From: Luteipulveratus halotolerans
GTDB lineage: Bacteria; Actinomycetota; Actinomycetes; Actinomycetales; Dermatophilaceae
Assembly: GCF_001247745.1 (NCBI RefSeq)
Contig: NZ_LAIR01000002.1
Coordinates: forward strand, 1,240,001 to 1,304,000
Direction: 5' to 3'
DNA length: 64,000 bases
The position numbers and the translations under genes were made by a program. Shown piece after piece: positions 51,360 through 59,312 of this stretch (within the stretch, counting starts at the first letter, position 1; the number at the start of each line of letters is the position of its first letter). The notes beneath the pieces were generated by a model. That model saw only the letters and a list, made by a program, of their open reading frames with translations. It did no database searches and was not told the DNA's origin.

Positions 51360-52385
51360 TCAGGATACGTCGGACAGGCGGCGCTCCACGAGCGACGCCG
51401 CCTCCTGGCGTGCGGGGTCGCTCGCGGCGGCCGCGAGGTGGCCGAGGTGCTCGGGCAGCGGACGGCCGTACGCCTTCATCGCCTGGGTGTAGAGACGACC
51501 GGCGCGGTACGAGGAGCGCACCAGCGGTCCGGCCATGACGCCCTTGAAGCCGATCTCCTCAGCACGCTCGGACCAGCGCACGAACTCCTCGGGCTTGACC
51601 CACCGGTCGATCGGGTGGTGCAGCTTGGAGGGGCGCAGGTACTGGGTGATCGTGAGGATGTCGCAGCCGGCCTCGTGCAGGTCGACCAGCGCCACCTCGA
51701 TCTCGTGGTCCTCCTCACCCATGCCGAGGATCAGGTTGGACTTGGTGACGAGCTCCTGCTCGTGGGCCATGGTCAGGACCTTGAGCGACTTCTCGTAGGT
51801 GAACGCCGGCCGGATGCGGCGGAAGATGCGCGGCACCGTCTCGAGGTTGTGCGCGAACACCTCGGGGCGGGCGTCGAACACCTGACCCACCAGCTCGGGC
51901 ACCGCACCGAAGTCGGGCGGCAGGATCTCGACACCCGTCGTGGGGTTGAGCGCGTGGATCTGACGGATGGTCTCGGCGTACAGGCCGGCAGCGCCGTCGG
52001 GCTGGTCGTCGCGTGCGACACCGGTGACCGTGGCGTAACGCAGGCCCATCTCGCGGACCGACTCGGCGACGCGACGGGGCTCGTCGACGTCGAGCGCGGT
52101 GGGACGACCGGTGGCGATGTCGCAGAAGTCGCATCGGCGCGTGCAGACATCACCGCCGATGAGGAACGTCGCCTCGCGGTCCTCCCAGCACTCGAAGATG
52201 TTGGGGCAGCCCGCCTCCTGACACACGGTGTGCAGCCCGCTGCTCTTGACCCGCGACTGCATCGCGGAGTACTCGGGCCCCATCTTGGCGGTGGTGCGGA
52301 TCCAGCTGGGTTTGCGCTCGATCGGGGTCTCGGCGTTGCGCGCCTCGACGCGCAGCAGACGACGTCCTTCGGGTGCGACGGTCAT
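51360..52385 (-). CDS. lipA: Lipoyl synthase
   Basis: LipA, 341 residues, a radical-SAM enzyme that inserts two sulfurs into the octanoyl group on lipoyl domains. The auxiliary cluster motif C-X4-C-X5-C is in VCQEAGCPNIFECWE. The radical-SAM C-X3-C-X2-C is in CTRRCDFCDIATG. A Ser near the C-terminus (LVRSSYRAG) matches the ligand to the auxiliary cluster. ATG 52385 (MTVAPEGRR) follows GGAGCCGGAG; the longer frame runs through the lipB-lipA gap. A possible -10 (TACCCT, 52453-52458) lies upstream. It is downstream of lipB on the same strand. Confidence 0.95.
   Translation of the reverse strand: MTVAPEGRRLLRVEARNAETPIERKPSWIRTTAKMGPEYSAMQSRVKSSGLHTVCQEAGCPNIFECWEDREATFLIGGDVCTRRCDFCDIATGRPTALDVDEPRRVAESVREMGLRYATVTGVARDDQPDGAAGLYAETIRQIHALNPTTGVEILPPDFGAVPELVGQVFDARPEVFAHNLETVPRIFRRIRPAFTYEKSLKVLTMAHEQELVTKSNLILGMGEEDHEIEVALVDLHEAGCDILTITQYLRPSKLHHPIDRWVKPEEFVRWSERAEEIGFKGVMAGPLVRSSYRAGRLYTQAMKAYGRPLPEHLGHLAAAASDPARQEAASLVERRLSDVS
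51362..51367 (-). promoter_or_regulatory. Probable -10 box (TATCCT) of the DUF4191 gene
   Basis: On the minus strand TATCCT lies 7 nt before ATG 51354, within the last codons of lipA. Confidence 0.35.
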
Positions 52386-52507
52386 CGGTTCTCCGGCTCC
52401 CTTGCCACGAGGATGAGCCCGCGGCGAAGCAGTCGCGGGCACGGTGTCTTCCAGGGTACGCCGCCGTACTCGCCCGCTGATCGGGGTCGTCCGGCGGCGG
52501 TGCGACG

Positions 52508-53137
52508 TCAGCCGAGGATGTCGGGCAGGCGCTTCTCGATGAACGGCACCACCTCGGCGACGGTGACGTCGCGGCCGAGCTCGGCCGACAGCGACGTCAC
52601 GCCCGCGTCGGGGATGCCGCACGGCACGATCGTCTCGGCCCACGCCATGTCGCAGTCACAGTTGAGTGCGAACCCGTGCATCGTGACGTCCTTGCTGACA
52701 CGGATGCCGATCTGGCCGAGCTTGCGCTCCGGACGTCCGCCGTCGGCCGGCAGCCACACGCCGCTGCGACCCTCGACACGGCCGGTGTCGAGTCCGAGGT
52801 CGGCGCACACGTCGATCATCAGCTGCTCCAACCGGCGTACGTGCCCGACGACGTCGACGGGGTCGGGCAGCCGCACGATCGGGTAGCCGGTCAGCTGACC
52901 GGGGCCGTGCCAGGTGATCTTGCCGCCGCGGTCGACGTCGATGACCGGCGTGCCGTCGAACGGCCGCTCGTGCGGCTCGGTGCGCTTGCCGGCGGTGTAG
53001 ACGGCGCGGTGCTCCAGCAGCAGGGTGGTGTCGTCCTGCTCGCGGGCCACGACGCGGGCGTGGACGGCCCGCTGGATCTGCCACGCCTCCTCGTAGTCGA
53101 CGAGGTCGGGGTCGAAGCCCAGGTGCTCGATGCGCAT
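52508..53137 (-). CDS. lipB: Octanoyltransferase
   Basis: LipB, 209 residues, moves the octanoyl group from acyl carrier protein to lipoyl domains. Conserved segments are LLLEHRAVYTAGKRTEPHER, DRGGKITWHGPGQLTGYPIV (substrate lysine region follows at KLGQIGIRVSKDVTMHGFAL) and the Cys in ETIVPCGIPDAGVTSLS, which forms the acyl-enzyme. ATG 53137 (MRIEHLGF) is preferred because TACCGT lies 6 nt before it. lipA follows after about 120 bases. The encoded activity serves the SucB lipoyl domains encoded at 60221-62137. Confidence 0.95.
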   Translation of the reverse strand: MRIEHLGFDPDLVDYEEAWQIQRAVHARVVAREQDDTTLLLEHRAVYTAGKRTEPHERPFDGTPVIDVDRGGKITWHGPGQLTGYPIVRLPDPVDVVGHVRRLEQLMIDVCADLGLDTGRVEGRSGVWLPADGGRPERKLGQIGIRVSKDVTMHGFALNCDCDMAWAETIVPCGIPDAGVTSLSAELGRDVTVAEVVPFIEKRLPDILG

Positions 53138-53143
53138 GCCGTC

Positions 53144-53149
53144 ACGGTA
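53144..53149 (-). promoter_or_regulatory. Probable -10 box (TACCGT) of lipB
   Basis: On the minus strand TACCGT lies 6 nt before ATG 53137. No ribosome binding site is seen, so the message is probably leaderless. Confidence 0.4.
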
Positions 53150-53263
53150 CGCCGGTGACGGGCTCTCCCGACCGGCGCCTCGGCGTACCCACGAGTAGCC
53201 CGGACGCTCGTACTGTGGGCCTCGCGACCAGCACCGGTCGCGTGGCCGAAAGGTGTTCTGCAC

Positions 53264-54274
53264 GTGGTGAGCTCAGCGCTCGACCGATCTCATGGTGTGC
53301 TCGCCGGACTCGCTCTCGGTGACGCGCTCGGGATGCCGACGCAGTCGCTGAGCCGCGCCCGGATCGCGCAACGGTTCGGTCGGCTCACGGACCTGGTCGA
53401 CGCACCGCCCGACCAGCCGATCGCTCCCGGCATGGGCCGCGGCCGGGTCACCGACGACACCGAGCAGGCCGTGCTGCTGGCACGCGAGCTGATCGAGGGA
53501 GCGGGCCACGTCGACGCCGCACGGTGGAGCGGCGCTCTCGATGCGTGGGAGCGCTCGATGGTGGCGCGTAGGTCGCGTGACCTGCTCGGCCCGTCGACGC
53601 GGCGTGCCATCGAGCGGATCCGGGCGGGCGAGGACCCGGCCGAGGCCGGGTCGTCGGGCACCACCAACGGAGCAGCGATGCGGGTGGCGCCGATCGGTCT
53701 GCTCGTGTCCTGGGCGAAGGGCGTGCACGCCGTGGTCGACCGTGTCGAGGAGGCGTGCCTGCCCACCCACCACACCGGGACGGCCATCGCGGGTGCAGCA
53801 GCCGTGGCATGCGCGGTGGCCGCCGCTGTCGACGGACATCCGCTCGACACGGTGCTGGACGCCGCCCTCGACGGTGCGCGGCTGGGGGAGAGGCGCGGCA
53901 CCGGCGTACCGGGTCCGTCGGTCGCAGCGCGCCTGGAGTGGGTGCGCCACGAGGCGTCACGTCGCACCGGGGACGACCTCGACGCGTGGCTGTACGACGT
54001 CGTCGGCACCACGGTCGCCACCGCCGAGTCTGTGCCGGCGGCGTTCGCACTGCTCCCCGCCGCGGTCGCCGACCCGGCCGACGGACTGTGCCGGGCCGCG
54101 CGTCTGGGCGGCGACACCGACACCATCGCTGCCATGCTCGGGGCGATGACAGGCGCGGTGGTCGGCCGGAGCGGACTGCCCGACGTCTGGTGCACGACCG
54201 TCGAGGTCGTCAACGACCTGCATCTGCGGCAGCTCACCGCCGATCTGCTGGACCTGAGAGAGGTGGCCCTGTGA
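53264..54274 (+). CDS. ADP-ribosylglycohydrolase family protein
   Basis: A 336-residue ADP-ribosylglycohydrolase (ARH/DraG) fold protein. The metal-ligand motifs are GLALGDALGMPTQSLS at the N-terminus, GRVTDDTEQAVLLARELIE (D-D-T) and the C-terminal RLGGDTDTIAAMLGAMTGA (G-D-T-D-T). These place two magnesium ions for removing ADP-ribose or a related glycoside. The substrate may be protein-ADP-ribose, ADP-ribose or a nucleoside. GTG 53264 is divergent from lipB; AAAGG and a TACTGT box (53211-53216) lie upstream. The following kinase gene overlaps its stop. Confidence 0.88.
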   Translation: MVSSALDRSHGVLAGLALGDALGMPTQSLSRARIAQRFGRLTDLVDAPPDQPIAPGMGRGRVTDDTEQAVLLARELIEGAGHVDAARWSGALDAWERSMVARRSRDLLGPSTRRAIERIRAGEDPAEAGSSGTTNGAAMRVAPIGLLVSWAKGVHAVVDRVEEACLPTHHTGTAIAGAAAVACAVAAAVDGHPLDTVLDAALDGARLGERRGTGVPGPSVAARLEWVRHEASRRTGDDLDAWLYDVVGTTVATAESVPAAFALLPAAVADPADGLCRAARLGGDTDTIAAMLGAMTGAVVGRSGLPDVWCTTVEVVNDLHLRQLTADLLDLREVAL

Positions 54275-55200
54275 GCAGAGTGATCCACACCGGTCAGGCG
54301 CTCGTCGACGTCGTCGTCGACGTCCCCGGCCTGCCAGGCCGCGGCGGCAACGCGATGGCGTCGTCGTACGAGCGGTACGCCGGTGGCGCCGTCAACATCC
54401 TCGTCGCCGCCGCGCGCACGGGGGCTGCAGCGGTGCACGCGGGAGCGGTCGGGACGGGGCCGAACGGCGACCTCGTCCGCGAGGCGCTGAGCGCCGAGAA
54501 CGTCCAGGTGGCAACGCAACCCGTCGACGACGTGGACACCGGCATCTGCTTCGTGATGATCGAGCCGAGCGCTGAGAGGACGTTCGTGACGACCCTTGGC
54601 GCCGAACGCCGGATCACGCCCGAGTCGCTCGCCGCGTCGGCCCCGGTCGACGACGACATCGTGTGCGTCACCGGTTACACGCTGCTCGGCGAGACGTGCG
54701 AGCCGCTGCTTGGCTGGCTGGAGTCGTTGGACGCCTCCGTGGTGGTCGTCCTCGACCCGGGAGCGCCGTTCGCCGAGCTCGACGCCGGTGTCCGTCGACG
54801 GATGCTCGCGATCACCGACGTGTGGACGAGCAACGCCGAGGAGGCCGCCGACCTCACCGGCGTCGACGACGTCGAGGGCTCGACGGCAGCGGTGGCGGAC
54901 GAGCTCTCGGACGGTGCCGTCGTGATCGTGCGTGACGGCCCGCAGGGGTGCTTCCTGCGCGAGGGTGGGCGGACGTCGTACGTGCCCGGCTATCCGCAGA
55001 AACCGGTCGACACCAACGGGGCTGGTGACGCGCACACGGGCGTGCTGGTGGCCGAGCGTGCGCGTGGCGCCGACTGGGCGACGGCGACACAGCGGGCCAA
55101 TGCTGCCGGTGCCATCAAGGTGACGCGCAAGGGGCCCGCTACAGCGCCGACCCGTGCCGAGGTGGACGCCTTCTTGAAGGACCAGCCGACCCCACGTTGA
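54271..55200 (+). CDS. PfkB family carbohydrate or nucleoside kinase
   Basis: A 309-residue ribokinase-like kinase. The N-terminal GLPGRGGNAMASSYERYAGG and AGGAVNILVAAARTGA form the sugar-binding part. The C-terminal catalytic signature PVDTNGAGDAHTGVLVAERA carries the base Asp in NGAGD (the family usually has D-T-X-G-A-G-D). WTSNAEEAADLTG is the middle motif. It phosphorylates a sugar or nucleoside hydroxyl with ATP; the substrate is unknown. GTG 54271 overlaps the glycohydrolase stop, so it may act on that enzyme's product, which is inference. Confidence 0.88.
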   Translation: MSRVIHTGQALVDVVVDVPGLPGRGGNAMASSYERYAGGAVNILVAAARTGAAAVHAGAVGTGPNGDLVREALSAENVQVATQPVDDVDTGICFVMIEPSAERTFVTTLGAERRITPESLAASAPVDDDIVCVTGYTLLGETCEPLLGWLESLDASVVVVLDPGAPFAELDAGVRRRMLAITDVWTSNAEEAADLTGVDDVEGSTAAVADELSDGAVVIVRDGPQGCFLREGGRTSYVPGYPQKPVDTNGAGDAHTGVLVAERARGADWATATQRANAAGAIKVTRKGPATAPTRAEVDAFLKDQPTPR

Positions 55201-55211
55201 CACGATCAACG

Positions 55212-55240
55212 TTGGACCTGGCGCGGACCGGGACCAGGGT
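55212..55240 (+). promoter_or_regulatory. Promoter of the rightward citrate synthase gene
   Basis: TTGGAC (55212-55217), a 17-nt spacer and CAGGGT (55235-55240), which ends 7 nt before ATG 55248. This is the best -35/-10 pair for a leaderless gene in the window. Confidence 0.5.
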
Positions 55241-55247
55241 CGTACCC

Positions 55248-56417
55248 ATGACGACCTCCACGCAGAACGAACCCCTGATCGCGCCGCCCGGACTCGCCGG
55301 AGTCGTGGTCGCCGACACCGAGATCGGCGATGTCCGCGGCGCCGAGGGCTTCTTCCACTACCGGCAGTACGACGCCACCGAGCTGGCGCGCGAGGTGACC
55401 TTCGAGGAGGTCTGGCACCTGCTCGTACGCGGGCATCTGCCCACCGCCGCCGAGCTCGACCAGTGGAACGACCTGATCGCCGAGAACGCGGTGCTGCCAA
55501 CGGATCTCGCCGACAACCTGGTCGAGATCATGCGCCGCAGCGGCAGCGACGACCCGCTCGTCTCCCTGCGTACGACGGTCTCCGCGCTCGGCGCCCTGCG
55601 TGGCGACCGGCCGCTGTGGGACCTGGACGCCGACGCGAAGGAGGCCGCGGCGATCCGGACGGCGGCGGCCGTGCCCTGGCTGGTGACGGCGGCTCGCCAG
55701 GTGCGCGCCGGCGAGCCCGTCCGTGAGCCGCGCCCTGAGCTGGGCGTCGTCGGCAGCTATCTGTGGATGGTCACGGGTGAGGAGGCGTCCGAGCAGCACC
55801 TGCGTGCGCTCAGCCGCTACCTGTGCCTGACGGTCGACCACGGCTTCAACGCCTCGACGTTCACCGCGCGCGTGGTGGCCTCGACCGGCGCCGACCTGAG
55901 CGCGTGCGTCGTCGCGGGGATCGGTTCGCTGTCCGGGCCCTTGCACGGCGGGGCACCCTCGCGGGCGCTGGACGCGCTCGACGAGATCGGCACGGTCGAG
56001 CGCGCTGAGCCGTGGGCGCGGGCCCAGCTCGCGGCGGGGCAGCGTGTCATGGGGTTCGGGCACGCGGTCTACCGCGGGCTCGACCCGCGCTCGGAGCTGC
56101 TGCGCGAGACGGCCGTCGAGCTGGGCGGTCCGACGGCCGACCTCGCCGTGCAGGTCGAGCAGGAGGTCGTCCGCGTGCTCGACGAGGCCAAGCCGGACCG
56201 GCCGCTGCGCGCCAACGTCGAGTACTACGCGGGCGTCGTCATGCAGGCGTGCGGGATCCCACGCGAGATGTTCACGCCGACGTTCGCGGTCAGCCGCACC
56301 GTCGGGTGGACCGCGCACGTGCTGGAGCAGAGCCGCGGTCGCAAGATCGTGCGTCCGAGCTCGCGCTACGTCGGACAGCAGCCGCCGCAGGCCGTACCGT
56401 CGCTCGACGCACGCTAG
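55248..56417 (+). CDS. Citrate synthase family protein (CitA-like)
   Basis: A 389-residue citrate synthase-fold protein. Catalytic segments are SLSGPLHGGAPSRALDALDE (first His), VMGFGHAVYRGLDPRSELL (second His and Arg) and RANVEYYAGVVMQACGIP, where Glu stands in the place of the more usual Asp; I recall the same in CitA-type enzymes. It condenses oxaloacetate or another 2-oxoacid with an acyl-CoA; citrate versus 2-methylcitrate cannot be told. ATG 55248 has a TTGGAC-N17-CAGGGT promoter. It converges with a second citrate synthase gene whose stop codon shares the same CTAG. Confidence 0.88.
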   Translation: MTTSTQNEPLIAPPGLAGVVVADTEIGDVRGAEGFFHYRQYDATELAREVTFEEVWHLLVRGHLPTAAELDQWNDLIAENAVLPTDLADNLVEIMRRSGSDDPLVSLRTTVSALGALRGDRPLWDLDADAKEAAAIRTAAAVPWLVTAARQVRAGEPVREPRPELGVVGSYLWMVTGEEASEQHLRALSRYLCLTVDHGFNASTFTARVVASTGADLSACVVAGIGSLSGPLHGGAPSRALDALDEIGTVERAEPWARAQLAAGQRVMGFGHAVYRGLDPRSELLRETAVELGGPTADLAVQVEQEVVRVLDEAKPDRPLRANVEYYAGVVMQACGIPREMFTPTFAVSRTVGWTAHVLEQSRGRKIVRPSSRYVGQQPPQAVPSLDAR

Positions 56418-57595
56418 CCAGAGCTCTCGCCGGTGTAGACGGCGCGCGGCCGGAAGCGCAGGCGGTGCTCGAGCTCCTCCAGAGCGTGCGCGGCCATCCC
56501 GGCGAGCCTGGCGACCACGAAGATGCCCTCGGCGGCGCCGGGCCGCAGCGGCAGCGCCATCGTCGCTGCGGCCATCGCCAGGTCGACGTTCATCGCCAGC
56601 CCGTGGCGCCGGCGTACCTGCAGTGACAGGTCGTCGATCGTGTCGGAGAGGTGCGGCTGCCCGTCGAGGACCACGTCGAGGAGGCACTCCGCACGGGGGT
56701 CGGTATCGGTGTAGACCGCGTGCCCGAACCCCGGCGGAGTGCGCTCACCGCGTCGGTCCAGAGCCGCCGCCGCGCCGAGTGTGGCCGCGTCCCGCAGCAG
56801 TGCGTACGCCGCCTCGCCGGCCCGGCCGTGCAACGGCCCACCCATCGCCGCCGCGCCGGTCAGGAAGGTGACCACGGGATCGGCGTGCGTGCTCGCAGCA
56901 GCGCGCGCGGCCACCGTCGACGTCGCCAGCTCGTGGTCGGCCAGCAGGACGAGCGCCGTGCCGATGGCCGAGGCTGCGCGGTCACCGGTCGGGGAGAGTG
57001 CACGGGACGCAGCGAGTGCCACGCTGCCGGGCCATGGGGCTGTCGGCCGGCCGAGCGCACCCGCGGCGGTCATCACCGCCACGCGCGCGAGACGTCGTAC
57101 ATCGCTCGGCGAGGGACGGTCCGGGCCGGCGGTGCAGGCGGCCAGCATCGCCAGAGCGACCCGCACTCGGGCGGCCGGCATGGCGTCGGCGGGGCATGCT
57201 GCATCCAGGTGCTGCCATACCCACAGCGCCTCATCGGAGACGTCCCAGTCGCCGGAACTGCTTGTGTCCCAGAGGATCTCGGCCACGGCCTCGAAAGAGT
57301 GGGTGAGAGCGAGGTCGCAGGCGTCACGGCCGCGGTAGAGCAGCCGGCCCGCCGGGTCGAGGTGCGTGACGGCCGTGTCGAGGTGGAGCTCGAACACGCC
57401 CGTGCGATCGCGACGGTGCCGCTCGGTCAGCGCCAGCACCTCGCGTCGGTCGAACATCGACACCCGGTGGCCCCGGTCGTCCGTGGCGTGCGAGCGGGTG
57501 AGGATCCCGCGGCTGACGTAGGCGTAGAGCGTCTGGCGTCGTACGCCGAGGAGGTCGGCCGCAGCGGCCGCGGGGATCAGCTCCGGCGTACTCAT
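56414..57595 (-). CDS. HTH-domain citrate synthase family protein
   Basis: A 393-residue protein. Residues about 5-60 form a MerR/excisionase-like helix-turn-helix (AAAADLLGVRRQTLYAYVSR, then FDRREVLALTERH). A citrate synthase domain follows, with GGPLHGRAGEAAYALLRD (His), PPGFGHAVYTDTDPRAECLL (His, Arg) and LAMNVDLAMAAATMALPL (Asp), so the catalytic triad looks intact. It may be an enzyme that also binds DNA or a regulator sensing acyl-CoA or oxaloacetate. ATG 57595 (MSTPELIP) has a TACGTT box 7 nt upstream. It shares its TAG stop palindrome with the convergent citrate synthase. Confidence 0.85.
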   Translation of the reverse strand: MSTPELIPAAAAADLLGVRRQTLYAYVSRGILTRSHATDDRGHRVSMFDRREVLALTERHRRDRTGVFELHLDTAVTHLDPAGRLLYRGRDACDLALTHSFEAVAEILWDTSSSGDWDVSDEALWVWQHLDAACPADAMPAARVRVALAMLAACTAGPDRPSPSDVRRLARVAVMTAAGALGRPTAPWPGSVALAASRALSPTGDRAASAIGTALVLLADHELATSTVAARAAASTHADPVVTFLTGAAAMGGPLHGRAGEAAYALLRDAATLGAAAALDRRGERTPPGFGHAVYTDTDPRAECLLDVVLDGQPHLSDTIDDLSLQVRRRHGLAMNVDLAMAAATMALPLRPGAAEGIFVVARLAGMAAHALEELEHRLRFRPRAVYTGESSG

Positions 57596-57602
57596 GGCAG
57601 GC

Positions 57603-57608
57603 AACGTA
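57603..57608 (-). promoter_or_regulatory. Probable -10 box (TACGTT) of the HTH-citrate synthase gene
   Basis: On the minus strand TACGTT lies 7 nt before ATG 57595. Confidence 0.4.
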
Positions 57609-57650
57609 TCCCGTGCCTGTGGACAACGGTTCCGGGCGCCCTCGGACTGC

Positions 57651-57656
57651 CAGGCT
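57651..57656 (+). promoter_or_regulatory. Possible -10 box (CAGGCT) of the Ser/Thr kinase gene
   Basis: CAGGCT lies 6 nt before ATG 57663; no -35 was found. The kinase and the HTH-citrate synthase diverge from a gap of only 67 bases. Confidence 0.3.
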
Positions 57657-57662
57657 GCACCC

Positions 57663-59306
57663 ATGTACGCCGAGGCTCCCGACGCCACACCCGTCCCGCC
57701 GGTCATCCCGGGCTACCGCACCGGCCCCTTCCTGGGTGCAGGAGGTTCGGGGCAGGTGTGGACGGTCGTCCGTGACGGTGATGGTGCGCGGCTCGCGGCC
57801 AAGGTGCTCGCACCGGACCAGGAGACCGGTCTGGAGTCGGCGTTGCTGCAGCGGCTGGAGCACGACCACGTCCTGCGGCTCGTCGACGTCGTTCTCGCCC
57901 CGGCCGATGACGGCACACCCCGCACCGCCCTGATCACCGAGCTCGCAGGCGGTGGCTCGCTCGCCGACGCGGTGGCCGGTCGAGGGCACCTGACCGTGGG
58001 TGAGCTGGTGACCGTGCTGTGCCCGATCGCGCGTGCGGTGCACGACCTGCACTCCCTGGGCCTGGTGCACGGTGACCTGTCGCCGGCCAACATCCTCCTC
58101 ACCGACGACGGCCGTCCGCTCATCGCCGACCTGGGCATCGCGCGGCTGGCCGGGATGGCTGACGCCGAGGTGTGGGGGAGCAACGGGTTCGTGGCACCTG
58201 AGGTGCTCGACGGCGGTGCGCCCGGCCCTGCGGCCGACGTCTACGCGTTGGGTGCCCTCGCCTGGACCGCCCTGGTCGGCACGCCGCCCGAGCCGGCTGC
58301 CCTGCGCCCTGATCTCGGCGACGTCGCGCCCCAGGCGCCGGCCGCCCTGCGCGACCTGGTGCTCACGTGCCTGGCGCACACTGCTGAGGCCCGACCTGCT
58401 CCCGGCGACTTCGCCCTGCGGCTGTGGGAGCTCGGGACGCCCGAGCCCGCGCCGGTGGCCGGCTCGACCGGTCGGCGTACGGCATCGGTCGTCGACCCGG
58501 CCGCGGGCCTCACCCAGCGCATCCGTGAACGCGCTGTCGCCGTGCCCGAGCCCCCGGTCGCGCCCTGGTGGCGACACCGGGTCGTGCGGACCACCTCGGT
58601 GGCGGCCGCAGCGCTCGGCGCCGCCTGTGCCGGGTACGCCGCGCTCGGGTCTCCCGCCAGCGGTGGGACCGGGAGCGGCTCCGGTGCTCCGCGTACGACG
58701 GTCTCGGCGACACAGGCACCGACCACCGACGCTCCTCGTCCGGGCCCGAGCCGGGCGACTCCTGCCGCTTCGGCGTCGACCGACGCGCGGTCGACGCCCG
58801 GTGCGCTGGTCCGAGCAGTGCCGAGTGCACACCCGACCGCGGCCCGACCGACCTCGACGTCGTCCGGGTCGGCCGTGCCGACGTCACCCGCGTCCCCGAC
58901 GCCTTCGGCCGACCCGCGGTCGGCGGGAGCGCTCGGCAGCAACCCGCGCGCCGTGGTGCAGACGCTCGCAGCGGCTCGGGCCCGCGCCTGGACCACCGGA
59001 CGTGAGGCCGATCTGGCGGGGGCGCTGGAGGCCGGCTCGCCCGCGTGGAACCAGGACCGTCGCGACCTGCAGGCTGCGTCCCGTGGTGCGGTGCGCTACG
59101 CGGGGCTGACCTTCACGGTGCGGCAGGCGGCCCTCGAGCTGGTGGGCGACCACGCCGTGGTCGACGTCGTGGTCGACCGGTCGGCGTACACCGTGACGCA
59201 GCAGGCTCGACCGCGGACCGTGCCTGCGAGCCGGGCCGAGCTGGCCGAGCTCACACTGACGTGGACGAGCAGTGGGTGGCGGATCGCGAGCTGGACGCCG
59301 CGCTGA
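57663..59306 (+). CDS. Membrane Ser/Thr protein kinase-like protein
   Basis: A 547-residue protein. The N-terminal kinase domain has GAGGSGQVW (P-loop), Lys47 in RLAAKVLA, LVHGDLSPANILL (His136-Gly-Asp138, normally H-R-D), IADLGIARLAG (D156-L-G, normally D-F-G) and FVAPEVLDGG (A-P-E). The catalytic Asp and Asn are kept, so activity is possible despite the changes. One transmembrane helix lies at about 309-329, then a Thr/Ser/Pro/Ala-rich extracytoplasmic stalk (about 330-430) and a C-terminal domain of about 110 residues resembling NTF2-like folds. No PASTA repeats. Substrates are unknown. Confidence 0.85.
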   Translation: MYAEAPDATPVPPVIPGYRTGPFLGAGGSGQVWTVVRDGDGARLAAKVLAPDQETGLESALLQRLEHDHVLRLVDVVLAPADDGTPRTALITELAGGGSLADAVAGRGHLTVGELVTVLCPIARAVHDLHSLGLVHGDLSPANILLTDDGRPLIADLGIARLAGMADAEVWGSNGFVAPEVLDGGAPGPAADVYALGALAWTALVGTPPEPAALRPDLGDVAPQAPAALRDLVLTCLAHTAEARPAPGDFALRLWELGTPEPAPVAGSTGRRTASVVDPAAGLTQRIRERAVAVPEPPVAPWWRHRVVRTTSVAAAALGAACAGYAALGSPASGGTGSGSGAPRTTVSATQAPTTDAPRPGPSRATPAASASTDARSTPGALVRAVPSAHPTAARPTSTSSGSAVPTSPASPTPSADPRSAGALGSNPRAVVQTLAAARARAWTTGREADLAGALEAGSPAWNQDRRDLQAASRGAVRYAGLTFTVRQAALELVGDHAVVDVVVDRSAYTVTQQARPRTVPASRAELAELTLTWTSSGWRIASWTPR

Positions 59307-59312
59307 CCCGCC

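Noticed and set aside
53290..55500. A 736-codon minus-strand open frame over the glycohydrolase and PfkB genes
   Set aside because: Both sense genes have clear catalytic motifs; the antisense translation is Arg/Ser/Pro-rich without motifs.
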